A DNA stretch of 37,792 nt from an uncultured Hyphomonadaceae bacterium (GTDB lineage: Bacteria; Pseudomonadota; Alphaproteobacteria; Caulobacterales; Hyphomonadaceae): NCBI GenBank assembly GCA_913056435.1, contig CAJXMY010000004.1, positions 1 to 37,792 on the forward strand, given 5' to 3'. The translations under genes and the position numbers were made by a program. Shown in pieces: positions 16,695 through 25,360 of the stretch (the first letter of the stretch is position 1; each line of letters begins with the position of its first letter). The notes beneath the pieces were generated by a model. That model ran no database searches. It was not told where the DNA came from and worked only from the letters and a program-made list of their open reading frames with translations.

Positions 16695-17099
16695 ATGGAC
16701 GACCATTCACAAAATGACCTTCTTGAAATGACATCCGACATCGTGGCGTCATTCGTCGCGCACAATGCGGTCACTGCTTCGGCCTTGCCCGAGCTGATTA
16801 CAACGATACACGGCACCCTCGAATCGCTCGCCATGGGCGGTTCAAAGGAAGAAGCCCTGCCGGATCCAGCCGTGCCGATTTCCAAGTCCATCACTCCGGA
16901 TCACATCATTTGTCTGGAAGATGGACGGAAGCTGAAAATGCTGAAGCGTTACCTTCGGTCCCGTTACGGGCTGAGCCCGGATGAGTACCGGGCGCGCTGG
17001 AGTCTGCCGGCCGACTATCCAATGGTTGCCCCGAACTACGCCAAGCGGCGGTCCGCCTTTGCAAAGGAAATCGGCCTGGGGCGCAAAAAGAAAGCGTAA
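16695..17099 (+). CDS. MucR/Ros-family transcriptional regulator with degenerate zinc finger
   Basis: 134 residues. N-terminal helices (LLEMTSDIVASFVAHNAVTASALPELI) and the DNA-binding region CLEDGRKLKMLKRYLRSRYGLSPDEYRARW with PADYPMVAPNYAKRRSAFAKEIGLG are diagnostic of MucR/Ros. The family controls exopolysaccharide, motility and cell-cycle genes by binding AT-rich DNA. The usual Cys-x2-Asp/Cys ... His-x3-4-His site is broken: Cys73 and Asp76 remain, but the two histidine positions (KRHLRTHY in typical members) are Tyr86 and Arg90. Some family members are reported to fold without zinc, so function may be kept. Followed by a strong terminator, so a single-gene unit. Confidence 0.93.
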   Translation: MDDHSQNDLLEMTSDIVASFVAHNAVTASALPELITTIHGTLESLAMGGSKEEALPDPAVPISKSITPDHIICLEDGRKLKMLKRYLRSRYGLSPDEYRARWSLPADYPMVAPNYAKRRSAFAKEIGLGRKKKA

Positions 17100-17122
17100 G
17101 CCAGCCTGTCGAGATGACGAGA

Positions 17123-17152
17123 AAGGCGCTCCATGAACAGGGCGCCTTTTTT
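17123..17152 (+). terminator. Rho-independent terminator of the mucR-like gene
   Basis: AAGGCGC - 12 nt loop - GCGCCTT followed by TTTT. The 7 bp stem lies 24 bases after the mucR-like stop. The T run is only on the forward strand side, so it serves this gene rather than the convergent hemA. Confidence 0.88.
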
Positions 17153-17178
17153 CTATGGCACCCCTTCGCGCTGATCGG

Positions 17179-18396
17179 TCAGGCCGCTGCCTCCAGACCC
17201 AGCTGCTTCCACACCGCGAGGATCGCCGCGACCAGCTCATCCATCATGGCCTCCGTGTGGACAGGTCCCGGCGTGAACCGAAGGCGTTCTGTTCCCCGCG
17301 GAACCGTAGGATAATTGATCGGCTGGACATAAATCCCAAAATCAAACAGCAACGTGTCCGAAAGCGCCTTGCACTTTTCGGGGTCTCCGACCAGCAAGGG
17401 CACGATGTGGGTGTCGCTCTCCATGACCGGCAGACCGTGATCACGGAACTTCTGCTTCAGGAGCGCGGCCTGGTCCTGATGGGCCCGCCGCAGCACGCGG
17501 CCCTCCTCCGAACGGAGCTTCCGGATGCTCGCAAGCGCCCCCGCCGCCATGACGGGACAGGTCGAGGTGGTAAAAATAAAGCCGGACGCCGTAGACCTGA
17601 TAGCGTCTATGATCGTCTCATGGGCCGCAATGTAGCCGCCCATCACGCCATACGCCTTGCCGAGCGTCCCCTCGATGATGTCGACCCGGTGCATGACCTC
17701 ATCGCGCTGGGCCACACCCGCCCCTTCGGTCCCGTACATGCCGACCGCATGCACCTCATCAAGATAGGTCATGGCGTCGAATTCGGCCGCGAGGTCGCAA
17801 ATGGCCTCAATCGGCCCGACATCGCCGTCCATGGAGTAGACACTTTCAAACGCAATCAGTTTTGGCCGGTCCGGGTCATCATTCTGCATCAGGGCCCGCA
17901 GATGATCGACATCATTATGCCGGAAAATCCGGCGATCCACGCCCGCACGACGGATGCCCTCGATCATGGACGCATGGTTGAGGGCGTCGGAGTAAATGAT
18001 CAGGCCAGGAAGGATTTTGCCAAGCGTGGACAACGTGGCATCGTTTGCGACATAGCCGGAGGTGAACAGCAAAGCGCCGGATTTGCCGTGCAGGTCCGCG
18101 AGCTCACGTTCCAGATCGACGTGATATCGGGTGGTCCCGGAAATGTTGCGCGTGCCGCCGGAGCCGGCGCCAAATTTATCGATGGCCTCGTGCATCGCAT
18201 CCAGCACGGCATCGTCCTGTCCCATGCCGAGATAGTCGTTGGAGCACCAGACGATGATATCACGTTCGCCGTGCTCGAACCGGGCTGTCGCCCTCGGAAA
18301 CTGGCCCCTGTGGCGATGTAAATCGACAAAAACGCGGTAACGCCCTTCTTCGTGAATGGTGTCGAGCGCGTCTTCAAAAGCTTTGAGGTGTTTCAT
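17179..18396 (-). CDS. hemA: 5-aminolevulinate synthase (C4 pathway)
   Basis: 405 residues, PLP enzyme that condenses glycine and succinyl-CoA to 5-aminolevulinate, the first step of haem synthesis in alphaproteobacteria. Motifs: [74 protein letters not shown], and the PLP lysine in [15 protein letters not shown], with FTTSTCPV and [14 protein letters not shown] at the C-terminal side. The full set separates it from related 2-amino-3-ketobutyrate CoA ligase. A C4-type synthase is one of the better taxonomic markers in the window. Convergent with the mucR-like gene; substrate glycine is supplied by nearby glyA. Confidence 0.97.
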   Translation of the reverse strand: MKHLKAFEDALDTIHEEGRYRVFVDLHRHRGQFPRATARFEHGERDIIVWCSNDYLGMGQDDAVLDAMHEAIDKFGAGSGGTRNISGTTRYHVDLERELADLHGKSGALLFTSGYVANDATLSTLGKILPGLIIYSDALNHASMIEGIRRAGVDRRIFRHNDVDHLRALMQNDDPDRPKLIAFESVYSMDGDVGPIEAICDLAAEFDAMTYLDEVHAVGMYGTEGAGVAQRDEVMHRVDIIEGTLGKAYGVMGGYIAAHETIIDAIRSTASGFIFTTSTCPVMAAGALASIRKLRSEEGRVLRRAHQDQAALLKQKFRDHGLPVMESDTHIVPLLVGDPEKCKALSDTLLFDFGIYVQPINYPTVPRGTERLRFTPGPVHTEAMMDELVAAILAVWKQLGLEAAA

Positions 18397-18460
18397 CTTT
18401 CCGGGCGTCCTGGCGACTATACGGGGCTACTTAGGTCGGGGTCACCACATTAAAAAGAGG

Positions 18461-18490
18461 ATGAAAAGCCGCAGGGCCATGCGGCTTTCT
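18461..18490 (-). terminator. Terminator of the class II aldolase-like gene
   Basis: Reverse strand reads AAAGCCGCA - 6 nt loop - TGCGGCTTT then TTCATC. The perfect 9 bp stem starts about 30 bases after the aldolase stop. The T tract is short, so efficiency is uncertain. Confidence 0.75.
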
Positions 18491-18517
18491 TATCACCTGG
18501 CCAAAAAACCTTCAGAC

Positions 18518-19294
18518 CTATTCGTCGAAGCCGGGATTCTCACGGGCGAGGCGCCGCAGCAAGCCAGGCCAGACCAGAGTATTGGCCAGCGTCCCCATCC
18601 CGCCGGCGGCACTCTGGCCGCGGACCACATCCTGGATCTCCGGGGTTCCCAGAAGAACATTGTCCCGCCCCGCGGACAGGGTCCGCACCTGCATGCTGCA
18701 GGCCCGTTCCAGAAAAAACATGCGCAAAAAACATTCCGCCGCGGTTCCGCCGACGGTGAGCGTTCCGTGATTGCGCAAAATCATCGCATTCGTCTGGCCC
18801 ATATCGGCAACCAGACGTTCGCGTTCCCCATGATCCAGCGCAATGCCTTCATAATCATGGTAGGACAAATCATGCCGCGCTATCATGGAGGTCTGGTTCA
18901 AGGGCATCAGGCCTTCCTTGTGCGAGGAGACTGCCACCCCGTCATCGGTATGCAGATGCATCACAACATTGGCATCCTCACGGGCCGCGTGAATCGCCGA
19001 ATGGATCGTGAACCCGGCCGGATTGATGAAGTAGGGAGTCTCCTGAACGATATTCCCCTCCAAATCGACCTTCACGAGCGAGGACGCCGTGATTTCCTCG
19101 AAAAACAAACCATAGGGATTGATCAGGAAGTGATGGTCCGGTCCCGGGACCCTGTGCGAGATGTGGGTAAAGATCAGATCCGTCCAGCCATAAGAGGCCG
19201 TCAGCCGATACATGGCGGCCAGATCAAGCCGTGCCTGCCATTCTTCATCGCTAACCTGCCCTCTCAGACTTGTGATGGTCATACCGTCTGCCAT
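18518..19294 (-). CDS. Class II aldolase/adducin domain protein
   Basis: 258 residues from ATG 19294, which has GGGAGG 5 bases upstream; the track start at 19423 would run past the divergent NAD kinase start. The fold is visible in DLAAMYRLTASYGWTDLIFTHISHRV, FLINPYGLFFEEITASSLVKVD, FTIHSAIHAAREDANVVMHLHTDDGVAVSS and MILRNHGTLTVGGTAAECF. The histidines in HLHT and the one in RNHG are the expected zinc ligands. Family members act on fuculose or ribulose phosphates, but many relatives in proteobacteria, as here, are unassigned oxidative or aldol-cleaving enzymes. No sugar-pathway genes flank it, so the substrate is unknown. Confidence 0.88.
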   Translation of the reverse strand: MADGMTITSLRGQVSDEEWQARLDLAAMYRLTASYGWTDLIFTHISHRVPGPDHHFLINPYGLFFEEITASSLVKVDLEGNIVQETPYFINPAGFTIHSAIHAAREDANVVMHLHTDDGVAVSSHKEGLMPLNQTSMIARHDLSYHDYEGIALDHGERERLVADMGQTNAMILRNHGTLTVGGTAAECFLRMFFLERACSMQVRTLSAGRDNVLLGTPEIQDVVRGQSAAGGMGTLANTLVWPGLLRRLARENPGFDE

Positions 19295-19400
19295 TCTATC
19301 CTCCCGATTATTGATCTCCCTGAGATTACGCGCTCCGGGGGCATTAGGCAATTCACCCCTCCGCTTGACCCCGAGCCCAAGGCGAAGGACATACTCCCCC

Positions 19401-20165
19401 ATGAGCATGAAACTCGCCTTCACCGCATCCCGTCGCCCGGAAGCTCAGGCCGCCAAAGCCCGGCTGATCGATCTTTACGGCCAGACGGAGGAATCAGAGG
19501 CCGATATCATTGTTGCTCTCGGCGGCGACGGCGCCATGCTCGAGGCGATGCGTCGACGCTTTGAAGACCACAAACCCGTTTATGGCATGAACCGCGGCAC
19601 TGTGGGTTTCCTGATGAATGAGTTCCAAGAGGAGGATCTCTTCGACCGCATCGAAGCCGCGGCCCATGCCAAAGTGTCCCCTTTGCGCATGCAGGCCACC
19701 GATATTTATGGAAACGAACACCAGCGCCTCGCAATTAATGAGATCTCCTTATTGCGACAGACCGCCCAGACGGCGAAACTCCGGATCACCGTCGATGGCC
19801 GCGAACGGATGCCGGAGCTCGCCTGTGATGGTGTACTGGTGGCGACGCCGGCAGGTTCGACGGCCTACAATCTGTCCGCGCATGGCCCGATCCTGCCCAT
19901 TGGCGCCAATCTTCTGGCCCTGACACCCATCTCGGCGTTTCGACCACGACGGTGGCGTGGCGCGTTGCTACGCCATGATGCCAAAGTCGAAATCGATGTC
20001 GTGGATGCGAAACGCCGCCCTGTGGCAGCCTCGGCCGACAATCAGGAAGTTCGGTCGGTCACGCGGGTCTCCATCCATGAAGACCGCAGCCAGAAACTGA
20101 CCATGCTGTTTGATGACGGACATGCTCTGGATGAGCGGATCCTCAGAGAGCAGTTTTCATTCTGA
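19401..20165 (+). CDS. nadK: NAD kinase
   Basis: 254 residues, the short alphaproteobacterial form. It phosphorylates NAD to NADP in the cytoplasm. Motifs: VALGGDGAMLEAMRR (GGDG nucleotide site), YGMNRGTVGFLMNEF, LAINEISLLR, ELACDGVLVATPAGSTAYNLSAHGPILP and LLALTPISAFRPRRW. ATG 19401 starts MSMKLAFTA; an in-frame ATG two codons later is also possible, and GAAGGA lies about 11 bases upstream. Divergent from the aldolase-like gene across a 106 bp shared promoter region. Confidence 0.95.
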   Translation: MSMKLAFTASRRPEAQAAKARLIDLYGQTEESEADIIVALGGDGAMLEAMRRRFEDHKPVYGMNRGTVGFLMNEFQEEDLFDRIEAAAHAKVSPLRMQATDIYGNEHQRLAINEISLLRQTAQTAKLRITVDGRERMPELACDGVLVATPAGSTAYNLSAHGPILPIGANLLALTPISAFRPRRWRGALLRHDAKVEIDVVDAKRRPVAASADNQEVRSVTRVSIHEDRSQKLTMLFDDGHALDERILREQFSF

Positions 20166-20216
20166 ACCCGTCAGGGTTAATCCTTCTTAAGCACCCTCGC
20201 CTTAGGCTTTTCAGCC

Positions 20217-20684
20217 ATGGCCGGTTTACACATGTCATCACCACTTTTTGACCGGGTGCTCACCCCCGACCCGGCCGCGGTGATGGTGAGCCCGGCAGAC
20301 ACCACATCCCCCCAACAGCAGACACCTCTTGCGACCCGGATCGCCCTGTGGTGTGCACGCGACCTTCGCGCGGTTGAGGGATCGTGGCGACGGGCCCGGG
20401 GGGCCAATTTTTCAGATGACACACTCCCCGGCCTTCATCTGGCCAACCATAATCTTTTCGGCGCCTCCGCGCTCTATGGCGGCGACGCGCTGATCGCCCT
20501 TGCCGGAACGCTGCAGGCGGTCTGCCGGTCAAAATCCGCCATGAGGCGTTCCCCGGAGCTGATCTCTCTGCTGATCGAAGCCTGCAGGCTGTGCAGCGGC
20601 GACCGCGGCCTGTCGCAACGTGACCTCGCCGAGGTCAAAGGCCTCTGTGCGCTGGTGCGGCGCCATCTTCTCGGAGAACAATGA
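20217..20684 (+). CDS. Hypothetical protein downstream of nadK
   Basis: 155 residues; a second in-frame ATG at residue 6 (MSSPLFD) may be the true start. No family recognised. After a low-complexity N-terminus (PDPAAVMVSPADTTSPQQQ), the rest looks helical: ATRIALWCARDLRAVEGSWRRARG, NLFGASALYGGDALIALAGTLQAV, ELISLLIEACRLCSG and VKGLCALVRRHLLG. It is cytoplasmic by appearance, with no signal peptide or membrane helix. It lies 51 bp after nadK on the same strand, so co-transcription is possible, and it ends 26 bp from convergent secF. Confidence 0.6.
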   Translation: MAGLHMSSPLFDRVLTPDPAAVMVSPADTTSPQQQTPLATRIALWCARDLRAVEGSWRRARGANFSDDTLPGLHLANHNLFGASALYGGDALIALAGTLQAVCRSKSAMRRSPELISLLIEACRLCSGDRGLSQRDLAEVKGLCALVRRHLLGEQ

Positions 20685-20710
20685 GTTCACAGCTTGACGG
20701 CTGATCTCTT

Positions 20711-21682
20711 TCAGCCGACGCCCTGAAACCCTTCCACTTCTTTCTTGGGCTTGTCGCCCCGGTCGATGCCAAGCAGCAACAGGACAGCCGAGGCAATAAA
20801 GACCGAGGAATAGGTCCCGATGATCACGCCGAAAATGAGGGCGAAACTCATGCCCCGCAACACGGCACCCCCAAACACAAAGATCGACACCAGAGCCAAC
20901 AGAGTCGTGGACGAGGTCAGCAAGGTTCGGGACATAGTCGCATTGATGGCCAGATCCACCACCTTATCCAGCTCCATCTTCTTATATTTTCGGGTTTCTT
21001 CACGAACGCGGTCAAAGACGATCACCGTGTCATTCATGGAATATCCCACAATGGTGAGCAGAGCCGCAATCGTTGCCAGATTGAACTCGAACCCGGTCAG
21101 GGCAAACACGCCCATTGTGATGAGCACATCGTGAAACAGGGCCGCCACAGCGCCGACGGCATATTGCCACTGAAACCGCAGAGAGATGTACACCATCATG
21201 AGCAGCAGGGCCACGACGAGGGCCGTCACCCCACTCTGCAGCAACTCGCCAGACACTTTCGGCCCGACGGCGGCACTTGACCGGAATTCCACCCCCTCGA
21301 AGGCAGCACTCAGGGCATCACGGACGCGATTATTGGCATTCTGTTGCGCCGACTCAATGTCCTCGCCTTCCTTGGGCACCTGCGTTTCGAAACGGATCAC
21401 CGTCAGGTCCACCGCATCCACACCTGTGCCGCGGGCGCTGTTGATGGAGACGTCACCAAGGTCAAGTCCGGACAGAGCGGAACGAACGTCGTCGGCGGTT
21501 TGACCTTCCGGTTGGACAATCTCGATGACGCTGCCCCCTGCAAAGTCGATCCCGAGGTTCAGCCCGCGCAGCCCCAGCATGGCGACGGATGCCAGCAGCA
21601 CCACCACCGAAGCACTGAGTGCGAGGAACCTGAAAGACATGAATGGAAGATGGGTGTCTTCCGGCCAGAGCCTGAGCAACAT
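20711..21682 (-). CDS. secF: Protein translocase subunit SecF
   Basis: 323 residues, six membrane segments. With SecD it uses the proton-motive force to help pull exported proteins through SecYEG. The first transmembrane segment and periplasmic start (LRGLNLGIDFAGGSVIEI), the SecF signature in AVAALFHDVLITMGVFALTGFEFNLATIAALLTIVGYSMNDTVIVFDRVREE, and LLTSSTTLLALVSIFVFGG are clear. It follows secD by 12 bases. Convergent with the unknown gene after nadK. Confidence 0.97.
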   Translation of the reverse strand: MLLRLWPEDTHLPFMSFRFLALSASVVVLLASVAMLGLRGLNLGIDFAGGSVIEIVQPEGQTADDVRSALSGLDLGDVSINSARGTGVDAVDLTVIRFETQVPKEGEDIESAQQNANNRVRDALSAAFEGVEFRSSAAVGPKVSGELLQSGVTALVVALLLMMVYISLRFQWQYAVGAVAALFHDVLITMGVFALTGFEFNLATIAALLTIVGYSMNDTVIVFDRVREETRKYKKMELDKVVDLAINATMSRTLLTSSTTLLALVSIFVFGGAVLRGMSFALIFGVIIGTYSSVFIASAVLLLLGIDRGDKPKKEVEGFQGVG

Positions 21683-21694
21683 GTCCGACCTCCC

Positions 21695-23371
21695 TTAAAT
21701 CGCGAGCCGTTTCGGTCGCGCCGAACGCAGATAGATGACGGTGAACCAGCGGGTCACGACGAAGGCGGTGAAGACCGAAGTCACAATGCCGATGGCCAGC
21801 GTGACGGCAAAACCCTTCACTGGGCCAGAGCCGACCAGGTACAGGATGGACGCCGCGATGAAGGTGGTGATGTTGGCATCGAGAATGGCCGATAGCGCCC
21901 GCTCATAGCCGGCCTGAATCGCCGTCGCCGGCGACCGGCCGCCCCGCTGTTCTTCCCTGATCCGCTCAAAGACGATCACATTCGCGTCAACCGCCATCCC
22001 GATGGTGAGGATGATCCCGGCGATCCCCGGCAGGGTCAGCGTGGCACCGAGGCCGGACAGAGCGCCCACGATGAGAATGATGTTCGATATCAACGACCCG
22101 ACGGCAAAGATGCCAATCATGCCATAGGCGGCGATCATGAAGACACCGACCAGAAGGAGACCGATGATGCTGGCCCGCGAGCCCGCCTCGATGGATTCCT
22201 GTCCGAGCCCGGGCCCCACCGTGCGCTCTTCCAGGAAGATCAGCTTCGCCGGCAATTCGCCGGCCTCGATGATGGCCGCCAGGTCGTCGGCCTCTTCCAT
22301 GGTGAATTGCCCGGTAATCTGAACATTTCCGCCGGGGATCGGCTCGTTGATCCGCGGCGCAGACATCGATATCCCATCGAGTACGATCGCGAAGAAGTCA
22401 CCCCGGTTTCGGGCGGTCAGATTATAGAACTTGGTCGCCGCCGCACCGTTCAGTCGGAAATTGACCGCTGGCCGGTTCGCCTCGTCGAAGCCCCGATTGG
22501 CTGAGGCGATGTCGGCCCCGGTGAGTTCTGGAATCTTGCGGATCAGGAGGAGCCCTCCCTCCGCCGTCTCAACCAATTCCCAGCCGGCCCGGGGCCGTCC
22601 GGTCTGCTGGGCCACCGAAATCGCCGACTGGCTCAAATCGGCCATGTTGAAGGTCAGACGGCCCGCCTGGCTCAGAATGTCCTTGATCCGCTTGGGGTTT
22701 GCCTCTCCGGGCGCCTCCAGAATGATCCGGGTCTCCCCCTGAGGCGTGATTGAAATTTCCGACACCCCGTCAGGGTCGATACGGCGCCGAATAATCTCCA
22801 TCATCTTGCTTTGCGCGTCCGCCGCCAGGCCCATGCGTGCCGACGACGCCACTGAGATCCGGATGACGCCATTGGCGCCCTCCTCGATTGTCATGAGCTT
22901 GATCTGGGTCTGCCCGATGGTCGGATTGATCCGCCGCAGTCGCCGCAGGGCTTCCGCCATGTCACCGGGATCACCGAGCTTGATGTTGATCCGCCCGTCA
23001 ATCACATCCGGCACACCCTCGCGCACAATCAGGGGCGCACGGTTCAACGACGTCTGGATGTCCCGCAATATAGTCTGCAGCCGGTTGGTCGCGACCTCGT
23101 CAGGATCGATTTCCATCAGCAGGTAGACCCCGCCCTGCAGGTCGAGCCCGAGGTTTAACTTACCCGACGGCAGAACGCCCGGCCACCACGACTCCTCCGC
23201 AGCGGCCAGCTGGGCCTGATACTCCGCGACCGCGACAGGATCCGTCGCCCCGGTATCCCGAGGCTCAAGCCCGAGAAATCCATCTGAAAACAGGTTTGGC
23301 AGCGCCAGAAGCGCCCCCCATAACAGGGTGACCGCAATCAGGCCGACCTTCCAGTTCGGAAAATTAAGCAT
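21695..23371 (-). CDS. secD: Protein translocase subunit SecD
   Basis: 558 residues. N-terminal membrane anchor (LIAVTLLWGALLALPNLF), LNLGLDLQGGVYLLMEID, a large periplasmic domain (VEISITPQGETRIILEAPG-like region, residues ~100-330), then five membrane segments with GIAGIILTIGMAVDANVIVFERIREE, the family signature, and GFAVTLAIGIVTSVFTAFVVTRW. Works with SecF and YajC at the inner membrane. Gene order yajC-secD-secF is the usual one; 17 bases separate it from yajC. Confidence 0.97.
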   Translation of the reverse strand: MLNFPNWKVGLIAVTLLWGALLALPNLFSDGFLGLEPRDTGATDPVAVAEYQAQLAAAEESWWPGVLPSGKLNLGLDLQGGVYLLMEIDPDEVATNRLQTILRDIQTSLNRAPLIVREGVPDVIDGRINIKLGDPGDMAEALRRLRRINPTIGQTQIKLMTIEEGANGVIRISVASSARMGLAADAQSKMMEIIRRRIDPDGVSEISITPQGETRIILEAPGEANPKRIKDILSQAGRLTFNMADLSQSAISVAQQTGRPRAGWELVETAEGGLLLIRKIPELTGADIASANRGFDEANRPAVNFRLNGAAATKFYNLTARNRGDFFAIVLDGISMSAPRINEPIPGGNVQITGQFTMEEADDLAAIIEAGELPAKLIFLEERTVGPGLGQESIEAGSRASIIGLLLVGVFMIAAYGMIGIFAVGSLISNIILIVGALSGLGATLTLPGIAGIILTIGMAVDANVIVFERIREEQRGGRSPATAIQAGYERALSAILDANITTFIAASILYLVGSGPVKGFAVTLAIGIVTSVFTAFVVTRWFTVIYLRSARPKRLAI

Positions 23372-23388
23372 GGCGCCCGGCCCCGTGA

Positions 23389-23757
23389 CTAGTCGTTCGC
23401 GGCGACCGGCGCGCCCTTATCCCGAACATCGGCGATCATGCCGCGGACCGACCGGACCCGGACACCATCGGCCAGTTCGATCGAGACCTCGGTCTCGGCG
23501 ACTTTGGTGACGCGACCGATCAAGCCGCCCGCTGTGACCACGGTGTCGCCCTTTTTCAGGCCTTCGACCATTTCCCGGTGCTTTTTCTGCCGCTGATTCG
23601 CCGGACGAATGAGCAGGAAATAGAAAATCAGGATCAGCGGGATGAAAAAGACCAGCTGCCCGACAAGCCCGCCGGCGCCCGTGGCACCGGCGTCCTGCGC
23701 CATTGAAGGGGGAATAAGGGCGGCCGCCGCCAGACCGGTGAGAACAGTTTTTTGCAT
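23389..23757 (-). CDS. yajC: Sec translocon accessory protein YajC
   Basis: 122 residues from ATG 23757 (MQKTVLTGL), preceded by GGAAAAGCG; the track start at 23820 adds an unrelated tail. It has an N-terminal signal-like segment, then the single membrane helix LVFFIPLILIFYFLLIRPANQRQKKH and a cytoplasmic domain MVEGLKKGDTVVTAGGLIGRV, the YajC signature. It associates with SecDF. An extra N-terminal hydrophobic stretch (LTGLAAAALIPPSMAQ) resembles a cleavable signal, a feature found in many alphaproteobacterial YajC. Confidence 0.93.
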   Translation of the reverse strand: MQKTVLTGLAAAALIPPSMAQDAGATGAGGLVGQLVFFIPLILIFYFLLIRPANQRQKKHREMVEGLKKGDTVVTAGGLIGRVTKVAETEVSIELADGVRVRSVRGMIADVRDKGAPVAAND

Positions 23758-23853
23758 CGCTTTTCCAACTTTGAAATGGGACGCGCCGGTATATCCAGCG
23801 CCTCCGGCCTTGGCAATCATTCCTCTGTCTATGCTCGCCGCTGCCGGCGTGTC

Positions 23854-24465
23854 TCAGGAGGCGGCGGAGCCCGCCTCGTCCTCCGTCATATAAACCGACT
23901 GCCGCGGACGAGCCATGACCCGGCGAACCATCGGCTCGAAGAACTCCAGCGTTTCGCTTTCATAATCGGGATCGAAAGCCGGCTGGTCGTAGAGATGACA
24001 GAACTGCGCAGTGTACTCGAAATGGGGATGATCCCGGAACTGGTCGCGCATGTGTCGATCCAGTCCGAGGTGATGGAAGAAATAATATCCCTGGAAGATC
24101 CCGTGATTCGCGACCATCCAGTGGTTCTGTTCCGATACAAAGGGCTTGAGGATCGCTGCGGCGATGTCGGGGTGATTAAAGCTGCCCAGCGTATCGCCAA
24201 TGTCATGCAGGAGGGCACAGACCACATACTCCTCATCCCGCCCATCCCGATAAGCGCGTGTGGCGGTCTGGAGAGAATGGGTCAGCCGGTCGACGGGGAA
24301 CCCGCCATAATCCCCGCTGAGCAGACGCAGATGCTCGAGGACCCTGTCTGCAAGGCCCTTGTTAAACGCGCCCGCTTCCGCCGAGATCAGGGCCCAGTCT
24401 TCTTCTGTGCTCTCCGCGAAAGACTTGAAACCCGCGCGCTTTGCGCTGCCGTGCCCATCTGCCAT
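23854..24465 (-). CDS. HD-domain protein (COG4341-like; possible di-iron oxygenase or phosphohydrolase)
   Basis: 203 residues from ATG 24465, with GGGAGG 5 bases upstream. Potential metal ligands are His63 (LTHSLQTA), His87-Asp88 (LLHDIGD), His98, His121 (ANHGIFQG), His131/132 and Asp160 (HLYDQ). The His ... His-Asp ... His ... His ... Asp order, with 24 residues between the first two His, fits HD proteins, including PhnZ- and inositol-oxygenase-like di-iron oxygenases. I cannot separate these from a plain phosphohydrolase. No phosphonate genes are near, so a PhnZ role is not supported by context. Upstream lies an 8 bp-arm inverted repeat (GGGCACGG/CCGTGCCC at 24524-24560) of unknown purpose. 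Confidence 0.8.
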   Translation of the reverse strand: MADGHGSAKRAGFKSFAESTEEDWALISAEAGAFNKGLADRVLEHLRLLSGDYGGFPVDRLTHSLQTATRAYRDGRDEEYVVCALLHDIGDTLGSFNHPDIAAAILKPFVSEQNHWMVANHGIFQGYYFFHHLGLDRHMRDQFRDHPHFEYTAQFCHLYDQPAFDPDYESETLEFFEPMVRRVMARPRQSVYMTEDEAGSAAS

Positions 24466-24567
24466 TGTGACCTCCCAGTTCTGGCCTGCTCGCCAGTCTG
24501 ACGCACTTGCGGCAAGAATCAATGGGCACGGCTGAGAAACCGCTCGCGCCGCCCGTGCCCGGCCAGC

Positions 24568-25221
24568 CTAGAAAACGAAGCCGGTCGTCTTTTCGAAGCC
24601 CGGCAGGACGGGAGGGCAGCATTCAAAAACGTCACGACTGGAGACCGCATCCCCGGCCCGGATATACACTTTTGCCTGCCCCAGGTCCCGGCCGACCCGA
24701 ACGACGACACCGAGCCGCCCGCCCTCTGCCAGCTGGTCCAGCCAGGCCTGCGGCACCGTCTCGACCATCCCGCACACCAGAATGAGGCTAAAGGGCCCCT
24801 GATCCGGCAAACCGTCCGCCAGCGGCCCCTGAACCGCAACGGCCTGATCGAGCCGGATCTCGGCGAACCGGTCGGACATGGCCGCGACCGCATCCTCATC
24901 GTCTTCCAGCGCAATCACAGCGTCCGCATTCTGCCCGATAATGGCGGCGCTGTAACCGGTGCCCGCGCCAATGACCAGCGCCACATCATCCGGCCGGGTG
25001 CCAAGCGCCCGCAACAATTTCCCCAGGTCCCGCGGGGTCCACAGCGCCCGACCCGGTGCGGTCTCGACCTCCACTTCTGAATAAGCCAGCGCCCTCATCG
25101 ACTTGGGGACAAACCGCTCCCGTGGGACGGACAGGAAGGCGGCCACCAGCTCGGGCGAGGTGACATCATTTACCCGCAGCTGTGTATCGACCATGGTGCG
25201 GCGTTGTTTTTGAAAATCCAC
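24568..25221 (-). CDS. Protein-L-isoaspartate O-methyltransferase family protein (Pcm-like, divergent)
   Basis: 217 residues from GTG 25221, whose first residues (MDFQKQRRTMVDTQLR) match the usual start of this alphaproteobacterial subgroup and which has GGAGA 8 bases upstream. The SAM-binding motif is VALVIGAGTGYSAAIIG, followed by ALEDDEDAVAAM and FSLILVCGMVETVP. The family core motif of Pcm (an SxPxM-type sequence before the SAM site) is replaced by ALWTPRDLGKLL, so repair of isoaspartate in proteins should not be assumed. In many relatives it sits before tolC; here it precedes the HD gene, 102 bp away. Confidence 0.85.
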   Translation of the reverse strand: MDFQKQRRTMVDTQLRVNDVTSPELVAAFLSVPRERFVPKSMRALAYSEVEVETAPGRALWTPRDLGKLLRALGTRPDDVALVIGAGTGYSAAIIGQNADAVIALEDDEDAVAAMSDRFAEIRLDQAVAVQGPLADGLPDQGPFSLILVCGMVETVPQAWLDQLAEGGRLGVVVRVGRDLGQAKVYIRAGDAVSSRDVFECCPPVLPGFEKTTGFVF

Positions 25222-25315
25222 GGCTTGTCTCTCCGGCCCAGTCTTCATTCGCTCCGCCCATAGCACAGACGACGCCGGGAGCAACCGGCCAGATCGGATT
25301 GCAGACATTCCCTGA

Positions 25316-25344
25316 TTGCATGCCCGCCCCGCGCCTGCTATCCC
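25316..25344 (+). promoter_or_regulatory. Candidate promoter of tRNA-Cys
   Basis: TTGCAT (25316-25321), 17 bp spacer, TATCCC (25339-25344); transcription would begin about 9 bases before the tRNA. The -10 match is partial. Confidence 0.4.
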
Positions 25345-25360
25345 CGCCTCTCACTTCGGC

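Noticed and set aside
17155-18321. 388-codon forward ORF opposite hemA
   Set aside because: Shadow frame; ALAS motifs are unbroken on the reverse strand, and the ORF overlaps the mucR-like terminator's 3' side.
20680-20720. GGCTGA...TCAGCC hairpin as a bidirectional terminator between the unknown gene and secF
   Set aside because: The stem is 6 bp with no T tract on either side.
24524-24560. GGGCACGG/CCGTGCCC inverted repeat as a terminator
   Set aside because: The 21 nt loop and lack of a T run on either strand make a rho-independent terminator unlikely; noted only in the HD gene entry.
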